In this document: one piece after another, positions 41,425 through 50,204 of the stretch
Layout: each line of letters opens with the position of its first letter
How positions within the stretch are numbered: the stretch's first letter is position 1
Origin: CAYTEH01 sp964436765
Lineage (GTDB): Bacteria > Patescibacteriota > Gracilibacteria > Peribacterales > Peribacteraceae
Assembly: GCA_964436765.1 (NCBI GenBank)
Contig: CAYTEH010000002.1
Coordinates: 16,494-80,493 of the forward strand
Direction of reading: 5' to 3'
DNA: 64,000 nt
Notes under the pieces: model-generated
The model's database searches: none
What the model was told of the DNA's origin: nothing
What the model saw: the letters and a program-made list of their open reading frames with translations, nothing else
Program-made: the position numbers and the translations under genes

Positions 41425-42735
41425 ATGCTCACCGCTTTGTCGCCTCTCGACGGCCGCTACGCTTCCTCGGTGGATCCGTTGCGCCGGTATTTCAGCGAAG
41501 AGGCGCTGATGCGCGCGCGGGTGGAAGTCGAAATCCGTTACTTCATCGCGCTCTCAAAGGAGGGAAACGTGAAAGAGCTGCCGCCGGTCACCAAGCGTCA
41601 GGAAGAGCTTCTCATGAAGCTGATCGACGGTTTCGATACCGACGAAGCCCAGGCGATCAAAGAGATCGAGAAGACCACCCGGCACGATGTGAAAGCCGTT
41701 GAATATTATCTGAAGGAACGCATGGCCGGGATCGGGGGACTCAAAAAGTACCTTGAGTTCGTGCACTTCGCGCTCACGAGCGAGGATGTGAATAACCTCT
41801 CGTACGGCATCATGATCCGTGATGCACTGGAGTATGTCATCACTCCGGCGCTGGAGGACGTGTCGGATGAACTGAAAGACATGGCGGCGGAGTGGAAGAC
41901 CATGAAGATGCTCAGTCTCACGCATGGGCAGCCTGCAACGCCCACGACGCTCGGGAAAGAAATGCGCGTGTTCCAGCTGCGGCTCGATCGTCAGCTCCGG
42001 CAGCTCCGGGCCTTCAAAATGCAGGGGAAGCTCGGAGGCGCCGTCGGCAACTTCTCCGCGCACCGCGCGGCCTACCCGTCGGTGAACTGGGAGAAGTTCC
42101 GCGACACGTTCGTCAAAAAACTCGGCCTCGATCCGCTCCTGGCCACCACGCAGATCAATCCCCATGACGACGTCGCCGAGGTCAGCCACATCATGATCCG
42201 CTTGAACACGATCCTGCTCGATTATTGCCGCGACATGTGGCTCTACATTTCCCGCGGGGTCTTCAAGCAGAAAGTGGTGAAAGGCGAAGTGGGTTCCTCG
42301 GCCATGCCGCACAAAGTGAACCCCATCGATTTCGAGAACGCGGAAGGCAACCTCGGCATCAGCACCGCGCTCTTCGGTCACTTCGCGGAGAAGCTCCCGG
42401 TGAGCCGCCTGCAGCGCGACCTGAGTGACTCGACCGTGCAGCGGAACATCGGCTCGGCATTCGGGTACCACCTGCTCTCGGTCGCATCCGTCCAGCGCGG
42501 CATCTCGCGCGTGGCGCTCGACCAATCAGTCCTCAAACGCGAGCTCGATCAGCACCCCGAAGTAGTCGCCGAGGCCATCCAGACGGTGCTCCGCAAGCAC
42601 GGCACGACGGGCGCCTATGAAAAACTGAAGGCGCTGACGCGCGGGCGCACGGTCGTCTCCTCCGACTTCGCCGCGTTCATCGACAACCTCAAAATCCCCG
42701 GGGAGGAGAAGGAGCGGCTGAAGGGTATGCTGTGA
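41425..42735 (+). CDS. purB: Adenylosuccinate lyase
   Basis: Splits SAICAR and adenylosuccinate, releasing fumarate. At 436 aa it is the long E. coli-like type. Motifs are LSPLDGRYASSV at the start, FVHFALTSEDVNN, LSLTHGQPATPTTLGKEM (active-site His), and the signature loop GSSAMPHKVNPIDFENAEGN with the catalytic Ser. The ATG at 41425 is fixed by the family N terminus. It pairs functionally with purC at 24408-25379. Confidence 0.97.
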   Translation: MLTALSPLDGRYASSVDPLRRYFSEEALMRARVEVEIRYFIALSKEGNVKELPPVTKRQEELLMKLIDGFDTDEAQAIKEIEKTTRHDVKAVEYYLKERMAGIGGLKKYLEFVHFALTSEDVNNLSYGIMIRDALEYVITPALEDVSDELKDMAAEWKTMKMLSLTHGQPATPTTLGKEMRVFQLRLDRQLRQLRAFKMQGKLGGAVGNFSAHRAAYPSVNWEKFRDTFVKKLGLDPLLATTQINPHDDVAEVSHIMIRLNTILLDYCRDMWLYISRGVFKQKVVKGEVGSSAMPHKVNPIDFENAEGNLGISTALFGHFAEKLPVSRLQRDLSDSTVQRNIGSAFGYHLLSVASVQRGISRVALDQSVLKRELDQHPEVVAEAIQTVLRKHGTTGAYEKLKALTRGRTVVSSDFAAFIDNLKIPGEEKERLKGML

Positions 42736-42740
42736 TGATG

Positions 42741-42796
42741 GGTGCCCAGGAGAGGACTCCCTTCGACTCGCTCAGCTCCGCCTCACTCGCTCAGGG
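42741..42796. repeat. tRNA-Leu 3' fragment joined to a family A repeat
   Basis: Bases 42741-42759 (GGTGCCCAGGAGAGGACTC) are identical to the 3' end region of the tRNA-Leu at 42864-42882 in the same orientation. Directly after, the sequence changes to CCTTCGACTCGCTCAG and GCTCAGGG, a family A unit. The fragment begins 5 bp after the purB stop. Confidence 0.8.
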
Positions 42797-42862
42797 TAAA
42801 CTTCTCGTCCTCTCCTTCGGAGATACTCCTATTTTGGAACCCGGTATGTCATTTTTGTATTA

Positions 42863-42948
42863 TGGTGCCCAGGAGAGGACTCGAACCTCCACGACCTTGC
42901 GGTCACCAGCCCCTCAAGCTGGCGCGTCTGCCATTTCGCCACCTGGGC
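42863..42948 (-). tRNA. tRNA-Leu (anticodon GAG)
   Basis: Read on the minus strand: acceptor GCCCAGG/CCTGGGC, anticodon stem CCAGC/GCTGG with loop TTGAGGG (anticodon GAG), and a long variable arm (TGACCGCAAGGTCG) as expected for a class II tRNA. The T arm is GGAGG-TTCGAGT-CCTCT-like and CCA is encoded (42865-42863). It reads CUC codons. Confidence 0.95.
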
Positions 42949-43057
42949 ATTTTGGACAAGAGAAAGAGCGGCGAGGGCTCAAAGTGTAGCAAGAGGACGC
43001 GTGTAAGCCAATGCAGACATAAACATTCCAAAAGGGTCTACAGATGAGGTTTATGGC

Positions 43058-43756
43058 TTATATCCCCAGCCGCTCCCGCATTGCGGGGTTGAAGCCGCTC
43101 ACGAACTCGTCGCGCGTCATCTTGGTGATGGTAAGGACGCGCGGCAGGAACGCATGTGCCACTTCCTTCGTTTTCGGATGTTCGGGTCTGTCCAAAATCT
43201 TTTCCTCCTCCCGTTGCAAGAATACGTCGAGATCCTTCTGGGTGGCCGGCGCGCGCCGGAGCCCCATCTCGCCCGCGACGTTGCTCCAGTGGCGGCGGAT
43301 GCCCTCGCGCGTGAAGGGCGGTGCCGCGCGCTGCATGTACTTGATCACCGATCCCGCCACCCACATGAACTGCTCCTCCAGATGTTCGTAAATCCGGTGG
43401 TCGGCCGGGTCCGTGATGCCGGCGCGGATGTGTGCCGCATCCACGTCATGCAGCTGCCGCTGCCACGCCGGATCGCTGCGCCGGAACGTGAGCACGGAGC
43501 TGCGGAAAAATTCACCCGTGCCGCCCACGCGGCCGCCCGGGTCACGCTCGTACAGCCCGCGCGCCCTGCTGATGACGTCCTGATGCGCGAATGAGTCGAA
43601 GAACGCGCGCCAGGTGGCTGCCTGCAGCTTGTCGATGCCGCTCGTCACCGCGGCGAGCGCCACCGTTTTGCGGGCGATGATATCGTCCCAACCGCTTTCC
43701 AGCCGCGGGTCGGTCCAGAGCACGTCGCCGCGCATGAGGGGCGGATGGCGCTTCAT
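43058..43756 (-). CDS. Hypothetical protein with conserved basic and acidic helices
   Basis: A 232-aa soluble protein without signal or membrane segment. Helical stretches such as IYEHLEEQFMWVAGSVIKYM and FTREGIRRHWSNVAGEMGL suggest an all-alpha fold. EEKILDRPEHPKTKEV is near the C terminus. I considered an MpaB/DUF2236-like relation but its diagnostic His/Arg motifs are not evident. The leader TCGTTCCCCGGT precedes the ATG at 43756. Function is unknown. Confidence 0.7.
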   Translation of the reverse strand: MKRHPPLMRGDVLWTDPRLESGWDDIIARKTVALAAVTSGIDKLQAATWRAFFDSFAHQDVISRARGLYERDPGGRVGGTGEFFRSSVLTFRRSDPAWQRQLHDVDAAHIRAGITDPADHRIYEHLEEQFMWVAGSVIKYMQRAAPPFTREGIRRHWSNVAGEMGLRRAPATQKDLDVFLQREEEKILDRPEHPKTKEVAHAFLPRVLTITKMTRDEFVSGFNPAMRERLGI

Positions 43757-43863
43757 ACCGGGGAACGATAATCAGGGAACGGCGTGCTGCCAATCGCATT
43801 GCATGACAGCCGTCCGCACATCGCACGCGATTGCGCAAATGTCAGCCTCTCACGCTGCGACTG

Positions 43864-44130
43864 TCACGAGTGTCGTTCCAGGTCCTTTGCGATGAGCGTG
43901 GCGTTCTTTCCCGGCGACGCCTTCTGGTTGGCCGTCACTTCGTCGCCGCTCTGCATGGTCGCCTCGATGGCGCCAAGGCCACGCGCCGGCTTTGCCGTGT
44001 GCGATGGATCGGAATTTTTGACGGGCGAGGCTTTCTTGTTGGCCTGCGCTTCGGTGCCGGAGCTCAGCATCGAATCGAACACGCCGAGGCCGGTGGGGGA
44101 TTTGGACGAGGGAGATGTGGGATCTGCCAT
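43864..44130 (-). CDS. Small protein with two tandem repeat units
   Basis: An 88-aa polar protein starting MADPTSPSSKSP at 44130 after the leader CCTTCCCCCTGTACCTCCT. Two copies of a unit of about 30 residues are visible: GLGVFDSMLSSGTEAQANKK then ASPVKNSD, and GLGAIEATMQSGDEVTANQK then ASPGKNAT. The shared pattern is GLG, then M-x-SG-x-E, AN-x-K, ASP-x-KN. It is probably unstructured or a short binding repeat. No function is recognised. It lies just downstream of the Rel gene. Confidence 0.65.
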   Translation of the reverse strand: MADPTSPSSKSPTGLGVFDSMLSSGTEAQANKKASPVKNSDPSHTAKPARGLGAIEATMQSGDEVTANQKASPGKNATLIAKDLERHS

Positions 44131-44182
44131 AGGAGGTACAGGGGGAAGGATGCATCTGTACGACGGCACAGACGCCGCATCC

Positions 44183-45655
44183 TTACAGGGATGCCGCAGA
44201 GGGAGCTGCTGCCGCCGTTCGGCGTTTGCCATGCACGGCGTCGAGGATGTCCTGGAGCACCGCACGTGACCGCGGCAGATGGCATGCCTGCAGCCAGTCC
44301 GGTTTTGCCAGGGGTGTTCGTGCAAACAGCGCTTCCACCGTATCGCCGTCGCCGAGGAGCGTGTCCGCTCCGCGCACCCGCCCGTTCACGCGGATCCCTT
44401 TCAGGTATGTGCAGCGTTTGCCATGCACGTGGAGGGCAAAATCGAGGGCGCTCACGGGCCGGCGCAGGTGGTAGAGCGTCCCGTCCCCGCCGAAGATCGC
44501 CAGCCTGTCCTCGCGGTGATACATGCGGAGCGCAGCCGCAAACCGCGTGGGCGAGCGCGTCTCGGCGATCAGACTCTCGAAATTCCGGAACAGGTCCACG
44601 CGAGACGCCGTCACGTGCAGCGCGTACGTCCAGTGCTTGTACGAGGCATGCGCGGCGGGGCCATATTCGCACTCGCGGTCCATTTCCTCGGTGCGTATCT
44701 GGATCTCCACCGGTTGCTCGGTGACGCCCGGGAGCGGGTAGATGACGGTATGGATGGAGCGGTAGCCGTTCTCTTTGGGCGAGCCGATGAAGTCCTTCAG
44801 TTTCCCCGGGATCGGGTGCAGGTTCCCGTGCACGATGCCGAGCGCGCGGTAGCAGTCGGCTTCCGTCTTCACGATGATCCGGAGCGCGAGCCGGTCGGTG
44901 AGGTCCTCGAAGCGCCTCTTTTTGAGGATGATTTTGCGATAGGTGGAATACACGCCCTTGATGCGCGTTGCAATCGCGCAGTCCATGCCCTGCTCCTTCA
45001 ATTTTTTCCGGAGGAAGCGTTCGGTGTGGCGCAGGCAGAGCGCGTCCACTTCGCCGTGGGAGGCGATCTTCTTCTGGAGCGCAGCAGCCGTTTTCGGGTG
45101 CAGGAAGCGGAAGCAGAGTTCCTCCATCTCCTCTTTCCACGCATACATGCCGAGCCGCCCGGCGATGCTTCCGTACATGTGCAGCGTCTCGCGTGCGATC
45201 TCGGTACGCGTGCGTGCGCCGAACCGTTCCAGGTGCCGCACGTCGTTCAGGCGGTGTGCGATGCGAAGCGGCAGCACGCGCGGGTCTGCCGAGAACGCAG
45301 CCAGTACCGCATCCAGGTCTTTCATGTTCGCATCGATATGCAGCCGTCTGAGCCCGTGCATGGCGCGCGACAGCGCACGTTCGCTTGCCGTGAGGGGCGA
45401 CTGCTTCAGTAGCAGTTCGCCGCGTTTCGCAAGGAGGATATCGTGCAGGAGCGCCACGCGTATCAGCGACGGATCATCGGACACTTCGCGAAGCGTCATG
45501 GCCACTTCTGTGCCGTGTTCGGCGTAGTCCAAACCCGTGCGCCGCAGGACGGGCGACAGGTGGTCCCGCATGAAGGAGTAGGTTTTTCGCATCAGCGCAC
45601 GCTCGTTCCCGGGCAAGCCTCGAAGCAATTGCGGAGGGCAGGGGCGCGCGGCCAT
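44183..45655 (-). CDS. RelA/SpoT-type (p)ppGpp synthetase with degenerate HD domain
   Basis: About 490 aa. An N-terminal HD-like domain contains LIRVALLHDILLAKRG, where bifunctional enzymes have HDxxED; the ED is missing, so hydrolysis is doubtful. The synthetase domain is intact: ATRIKGVYSTYRKII, FEDLTDRLALRIIV, LKDFIGSPKENGYRSIHTV, VEIQIRTEEMDRE. A TGS domain (GDGTLYHLRRPVSALDFAL) follows, with no ACT domain and an Ala-rich end. It would make alarmone on starvation. The start at 45655 (MAARPC) is chosen; 45676 is possible. Confidence 0.9.
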   Translation of the reverse strand: MAARPCPPQLLRGLPGNERALMRKTYSFMRDHLSPVLRRTGLDYAEHGTEVAMTLREVSDDPSLIRVALLHDILLAKRGELLLKQSPLTASERALSRAMHGLRRLHIDANMKDLDAVLAAFSADPRVLPLRIAHRLNDVRHLERFGARTRTEIARETLHMYGSIAGRLGMYAWKEEMEELCFRFLHPKTAAALQKKIASHGEVDALCLRHTERFLRKKLKEQGMDCAIATRIKGVYSTYRKIILKKRRFEDLTDRLALRIIVKTEADCYRALGIVHGNLHPIPGKLKDFIGSPKENGYRSIHTVIYPLPGVTEQPVEIQIRTEEMDRECEYGPAAHASYKHWTYALHVTASRVDLFRNFESLIAETRSPTRFAAALRMYHREDRLAIFGGDGTLYHLRRPVSALDFALHVHGKRCTYLKGIRVNGRVRGADTLLGDGDTVEALFARTPLAKPDWLQACHLPRSRAVLQDILDAVHGKRRTAAAAPSAASL

Positions 45656-45713
45656 CGTGGTCCGAGGATACATCACCGTGGAGAAAATGGCACCGGATTG
45701 TTACACTGCAGCC

Positions 45714-46643
45714 ATGCCGCTCTCTGTTCTGCTCCGGTCGTCCTATGCTCTCTGCAACCGTCTGAGCAGGCCGCTCGTGGCGGGCGTGCTTGCATTCGGC
45801 ATCCTCACTGCCACGCTGCAGGCGGGGACGTGGGCGCAGGCAGGCGTCCTCCTGATGCAGCAGATGAAGGGGATGGTGAGCACCGAGCGTTACGCGGAGA
45901 TCGAACGGCTGATCGCCGGGGATGCCACGGTGAATGCGGAAAAAATCGGAACGGCGCTTTCGACCGAGCTGGATCTGAAACTCAAATCCATGACCCAGAC
46001 CGAGCAGATGCAGTACATCGAGCGCTTGATCGTGGGCATCGTGTCGGGCGCGGGAGCGGTTCTGTGGGCGTTTCTCCTGGGGCTTGTCGCCCTGTTCGTG
46101 TTCTCCCGCTCATACGCGCTCACGCTTGCGGCCCTCGCGCCAAAGACGGTCATCGGCGCGCTGCGCGAGACCGTGAGGAGATTCCCCGGCTTGGCGGGTA
46201 CGTGGCTGCTGATGGCGATCGCATCGTGCCTGTGGATGCCCGGCGCGACGTTCCTCCTCGGCTTCGGAAGGCCCGAAATGTTCCTCCTTACCCTGCCGTC
46301 GGTCGCGCTGCCCGTCGCGCTCTACCCGCGTTTCGCGTATGCGCCGGTCATCAGGCTGCAGGAGCATCTTTCCTGCATGCACTGCGTACGCGCGAGTTTT
46401 GCGCGCACGCGGGGCCGGTGGTGGGTCTCCGCATCGGGCCTTGTGGGCCTGTCGGTCTCGGTGTGGCTTGGGATGACGCTGCTGCGCACATCGCTCCAGC
46501 TCCTCGTCGATTCCGTGCTGCCGTATTCCTTCATGGCGATGATGCTCTACCTGCTTGTGCCGTTCCTGCACCTTGCGGCGTCCGCTTTCCGGGCGTGCGG
46601 CCTCGTGACGCTCAAGCAGACGTTGGCTCCGGCGGCACGGTGA
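45714..46643 (+). CDS. Multi-pass membrane protein, paralogue C
   Basis: A 309-aa protein with about six helices. YPRFAYAPVIRLQEHLSCMHCVR and ASFARTRGRWWVSASG match the signature of the paralogues at 17399 and 18302. A charged loop of about 60 residues (ERYAEIERLIAGD) sits after the first helix, as in paralogue B. It is divergent from the Rel gene (58 bp apart), and its 3' end overlaps the next minus-strand gene by 32 bp. Function is unknown. Confidence 0.75.
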   Translation: MPLSVLLRSSYALCNRLSRPLVAGVLAFGILTATLQAGTWAQAGVLLMQQMKGMVSTERYAEIERLIAGDATVNAEKIGTALSTELDLKLKSMTQTEQMQYIERLIVGIVSGAGAVLWAFLLGLVALFVFSRSYALTLAALAPKTVIGALRETVRRFPGLAGTWLLMAIASCLWMPGATFLLGFGRPEMFLLTLPSVALPVALYPRFAYAPVIRLQEHLSCMHCVRASFARTRGRWWVSASGLVGLSVSVWLGMTLLRTSLQLLVDSVLPYSFMAMMLYLLVPFLHLAASAFRACGLVTLKQTLAPAAR

Positions 46644-47577
46644 GCGTAAGCACGTGGGGATCGCGGTCGGACATGGGGTAATGCCGCACATAGCCGGGCA
46701 TGGAGGAATCGCGTCCGACCTCGCTCACTTTGCCGTGATACGTGAAACCAGCGGATGTGTGGAGCGGTATCAGCCCCGGGCTCGTGAGCGAGAAGACGTT
46801 CGCGGTTTTCCCGTGTCCCGCGTTGATCAGCGCCTGTTTTTTGAGCGGCCCGAATGCCAACCTCCCTGCGCCGTTGCCCATGTAGCCCGACCAGTAGGCC
46901 GAAAATTCCTGCCAGCCGTCTTCGTGCCGGAACAGGGAAAAACCGGTGAGCGGCGAATCGCCCGCTCGCACCACTTCGTGCTCCCGCATGAGGCTGGCGA
47001 GCGCAGCGGGGCTCCTCTTCCGGAAGATGCCTTCGTCGACGTATTTTTGGTAAATCTCTTCGAAAATAGGCTCTTCCACCGGTCGCAGTTTGGAGTACGT
47101 CACTTTTGCGGGGTCGTAGAGCATGGTGCCCTGTCCTTTCCACTGGTTGATTTCGGCGATGATGTTGTCCGTGAGCACGGCTTTGTCCACATGCGGGAGC
47201 ATGTCTTTGGCCGTCTGCAACACCGGGCGCATGTGCAGGGCCGCTTCGATGCGCTCGTGCGTTCCCGTCATCACTTTCTGCAGGCTTTCGGTCCCCATCA
47301 GCGAGACCAGCTTTCCGTCGGTATCGGTGATGCCTCCTTCTTTCCTGAGGAAAAAGACCTCCTGAATTCCCGCACTCCTGTCCCGCGCCAGCCGCACGGC
47401 GCCGTCCAGGTCCGGCTGCAGCAGGATTTTCATATGGAGAGACCGGAGAAAATCGATCGTCTGCTCCAGTGTCTGGAGTGCGGATTGTTCCAGGGAATCC
47501 GGCACAATCAGGCAGGTCTTCCCGCTGTGGATGGTGTGGAACGCGTCGGCCGATGTGGGGTGCTTCGGGGAATTCAT
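46612..47577 (-). CDS. GNAT-like acetyltransferase, possibly NAGS-related
   Basis: A 321-aa protein. The N-terminal 150 residues (LEQTIDFLRSLHMKILLQPD, then VFFLRKEGGITDTDGKLVSL) recall a degenerate amino-acid kinase domain. The C-terminal part has GFSLFRHEDGWQEFSAYWSG and TSPGLIPLHTSAGFTYHGK, the end of a GNAT fold where the substrate binds. That combination resembles N-acetylglutamate synthase-type fusions, but no arginine genes are nearby. It has a GAGGAG Shine-Dalgarno 8 bp before the ATG, unlike most genes here. Confidence 0.55.
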   Translation of the reverse strand: MNSPKHPTSADAFHTIHSGKTCLIVPDSLEQSALQTLEQTIDFLRSLHMKILLQPDLDGAVRLARDRSAGIQEVFFLRKEGGITDTDGKLVSLMGTESLQKVMTGTHERIEAALHMRPVLQTAKDMLPHVDKAVLTDNIIAEINQWKGQGTMLYDPAKVTYSKLRPVEEPIFEEIYQKYVDEGIFRKRSPAALASLMREHEVVRAGDSPLTGFSLFRHEDGWQEFSAYWSGYMGNGAGRLAFGPLKKQALINAGHGKTANVFSLTSPGLIPLHTSAGFTYHGKVSEVGRDSSMPGYVRHYPMSDRDPHVLTLTVPPEPTSA

Positions 47578-47755
47578 CAAAATCTCCTCGCGTGGTGTTC
47601 CACGGAGGCGAAGGTTCTTCGGTCGGGTACTTACATGCGAACCGTCACCTCGGTGGAGGCGCTGCGACGCGGCTGACGGCGGGGCGGAAGAATTCGCACG
47701 GGGGGAAGTGTAGGAAAAATACCGGCGAGAGCAAGTTCATTTCGACAGTTCGAGA

Positions 47756-47830
47756 CAGGAAGGTTTTTGGTTTGTTCGTTCCTCGTTTTTCGTTTGAAAC
47801 CAGAAGCGAAAAACAAGTAAACCAGAAACG
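47756..47830. repeat. Foldback repeat related to 25439-25505
   Basis: GTTTTTCG ... CGAAAAAC arms and AAGTAAACCAGAAAC units, in the spacer upstream of the GNAT-like gene and at the 3' end of ligA. The same words (AAACCAG, GTAAACCAGAAAC) occur at 25480. Confidence 0.65.
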
Positions 47831-47838
47831 TGCTTGGG

Positions 47839-50016
47839 TTACTTCATCATTTTCCTGAACGCCGCCTCGTCGATCACCGTCACCCCCAGCTTCTTCGCAT
47901 CCTCCAGCTTGCTCCCCGCCTCGTCGCCCGCGAGCACGTAGTCGGTTTTTTTGCTGACGGAACCCGAAACTTTCCCTCCGCGGTCTTTGATCATCGTGCG
48001 CGCCTCTTCGCGGCTGAGGGTGGGCAGCGTACCCGTGAGCACGAACGTCTTTCCCGAAAACACCTGCGGTGCCGTGCTGCCTTCGCTCTGGAGCGCGACG
48101 ACTCCGGCCGTCTCCATCCGCTCGAGCATCTCGGCATTCTGCGCGTCGGAAAACCACTCGTGGAACGACCGTGCGTTCACGTCGCCCACGCCGTAGAGCG
48201 CGTTCAGGTCATCAACGCTCATCGACCGGACGGTCTGCACGATGTCCGTGGGCGCGATGCCCACCACCTGCACTTTCTTTTCGTCGGGGCCGAAGAGCGA
48301 GTGTTGGGGCATGTCTGTGTCCTTCTCTGTGACGGTCAGCTTCTTCGCCGGCCACGCGATGCGGCGCGCGAACAGGTCGGCGGTCTCGCGGCCCACGTGG
48401 CGGATGCCGAGCGCGAACAGGAAGCGTTCGATGGGGATGCGTTTGGCTTTTTCGATGCTCCGGAGCGCGTTCTGGGTCTTCAGCTCCTTGAAGAGCGGCA
48501 ACTGCATGAAATCGGCTTCGGTGAGCGTAAAAATATCGGCCGGATCGTCCACGAACCCGTCTGCGATCAGCGCCTCGATCGTCTCCTTCCCCACACCTTC
48601 CATATTGAATGCGTAGCGCGAGACGAAGTGTTCCATGCGCTCCTGCTGCTGCGCGCCGCAATTGGGGTTGGGGCACCGGTGTGCCACCTCCCCCTCTTCG
48701 CGGATCAGATCCGTCCCGCAGCTCGGGCAGTGTTTGGGGTAGCGGAACGGTTTCGCGCCGGCAGGGCGGAGGTTCTCCAGTACCTGCATCACCTCGGGGA
48801 TGATGTCGCCCGCCTTGCGCACCACCACGGTATCGCCCAGGTGCACGCCGAGGCGGATGATCTCGTCTTCGTTGTGGAGCGTCGCGCGCGTCACCGTGGT
48901 TCCGGCGAGCTGCGTCGGCGTCAGATGCGCGACCGGGGTGATCGCGCCCGTGCGGCCGACCTGCAGGACGATGTCGAGCACCTGCGCGGTCTTCTCTTCG
49001 GCCGGGAACTTGTACGCACGTGCCCACCGAGGCGCCTTTGCGGTGGAGCCCAGGTCGCGCTGGATCCTCCGGTCGTTCACCTTCAGCACCAGACCGTCGA
49101 TGTCGTAGGGGAGCGATGCGCGCTCCTTGCCCGTCGCGTCGTATGCTTTCCAGATGTCCTTGAGCGTTTTGCAGATCCTGTAGCCACGATTGACGGGTAA
49201 GCCCACCTCCAGAAACCAGTCGAGGACCGCTTGTTGCGACGTGAGTCCCAACGCGTCGGCCGCTCCCGCGTCGAGCGTGTAGCAGAGCATCCGCAGGTCC
49301 CGGTGCGCGGCCACTTCGGGATCGAGTTGCCTGACGGTGCCCGCGGCGGCGTTGCGGGGGTTCGCGAATTTTTCGTCTTCTTCCAGGTCTTTGTTCACTT
49401 TCTCCAGCGCGGCTTTGGTCATGTAGACCTCGCCGGATATTTCCAGATATTTGGGCAGAATGGATTTGTCGTCCCTCGTCTCCGCTCGGGATGACAAATC
49501 AATCGAGAGGGGAATGCTGCCGATCGTCCGCACCGTGTGCGTCACATCCTCGCCTTCGACGCCATTCCCGCGCGTCACTGCCCTCACATACCGGTACGTG
49601 TTGACCGTCGGATTTCGGTCTTCGGATTTTTCGTAGAGGAGCGTGATATTCAGCCCATCGATCTTCAATTCGCCGATCACCTCGAACTCCATCTCCATAT
49701 TCCCCAGGAACCGGCGCATCAGATCGAACCATTCCTCCACATCTTCCCTGCTGAATGCATCCTGCAGCGATTCTTTCGCATGCATGTGCCGCACTTTGGG
49801 GAGGCGGCCATCGAGCGGCGCGCCGACCCGCTGGGTGGGGGAGTCGGGCGTCACAAGGTCGGGATACTCCGTTTCCAGCGCGATTAGTTCCTGCTTCAGC
49901 GAATCGCGGACATCTTCCGACACGTCCGATGTGTCCTCGATGAAATACGCACGGTTCAGACGCCAGATTTCAGCTTTCAGCTTCTGTACGCGTTTCTGAG
50001 CTTCAGCGTGGTTCAT
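47839..50016 (-). CDS. ligA: NAD-dependent DNA ligase with a repeat-derived insert
   Basis: Seals nicks in replication and repair. It has 725 aa. An Ia domain is followed by the adenylation site ELKIDG (Lys about 118), the OB-fold, a Cys4 zinc finger (CPSCGTDL, CPNPNCGA), helix-hairpin-helix repeats and a C-terminal BRCT domain (GKTFVLTGTLPTLSR). Residues about 173-185 (DLSSRAETRDDKS) are an in-frame insertion encoded by a family A palindrome (49463-49500). An extra loop (KDTDMPQHSLFGPDEK) lies in the HhH region. The stop at the 3' end is 8 bp from a foldback. Confidence 0.96.
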   Translation of the reverse strand: MNHAEAQKRVQKLKAEIWRLNRAYFIEDTSDVSEDVRDSLKQELIALETEYPDLVTPDSPTQRVGAPLDGRLPKVRHMHAKESLQDAFSREDVEEWFDLMRRFLGNMEMEFEVIGELKIDGLNITLLYEKSEDRNPTVNTYRYVRAVTRGNGVEGEDVTHTVRTIGSIPLSIDLSSRAETRDDKSILPKYLEISGEVYMTKAALEKVNKDLEEDEKFANPRNAAAGTVRQLDPEVAAHRDLRMLCYTLDAGAADALGLTSQQAVLDWFLEVGLPVNRGYRICKTLKDIWKAYDATGKERASLPYDIDGLVLKVNDRRIQRDLGSTAKAPRWARAYKFPAEEKTAQVLDIVLQVGRTGAITPVAHLTPTQLAGTTVTRATLHNEDEIIRLGVHLGDTVVVRKAGDIIPEVMQVLENLRPAGAKPFRYPKHCPSCGTDLIREEGEVAHRCPNPNCGAQQQERMEHFVSRYAFNMEGVGKETIEALIADGFVDDPADIFTLTEADFMQLPLFKELKTQNALRSIEKAKRIPIERFLFALGIRHVGRETADLFARRIAWPAKKLTVTEKDTDMPQHSLFGPDEKKVQVVGIAPTDIVQTVRSMSVDDLNALYGVGDVNARSFHEWFSDAQNAEMLERMETAGVVALQSEGSTAPQVFSGKTFVLTGTLPTLSREEARTMIKDRGGKVSGSVSKKTDYVLAGDEAGSKLEDAKKLGVTVIDEAAFRKMMK
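49463..49500. repeat. Family A palindrome inside ligA
   Basis: GATTTGTCGTCCC (49463-49475) pairs with GGGATGACAAATC (49488-49500) with one mismatch. It matches the CTCGGGATGAC units found between genes. It is in frame and encodes about 13 residues. Confidence 0.85.
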
Positions 50017-50030
50017 GGGGGTATCCTAGC

Positions 50031-50100
50031 ATGATGGTCAGATGGTCAGATCGTCGAATGGCCGGATGGTCAATTGGCCATCTGGCCATTCGGCAATTCA
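50031..50100. repeat. Period-8 foldback repeat
   Basis: Octamer units GATGGTCA GATGGTCA GATCGTCG AATGGCCG GATGGTCA, then the complementary ATTGGCCA TCTGGCCA. The second half folds back on the first. It lies between the divergent ligA and the gene at 50205. Confidence 0.75.
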
Positions 50101-50204
50101 CATGCTCCCTTTTTGCCACAGATACCACTCAGTTCACCTTCTCATCCTCTGTCAATTCCATCCTATTGCACTCATTCAGTTTTGCCGATACATAAGCCTG
50201 CGAT

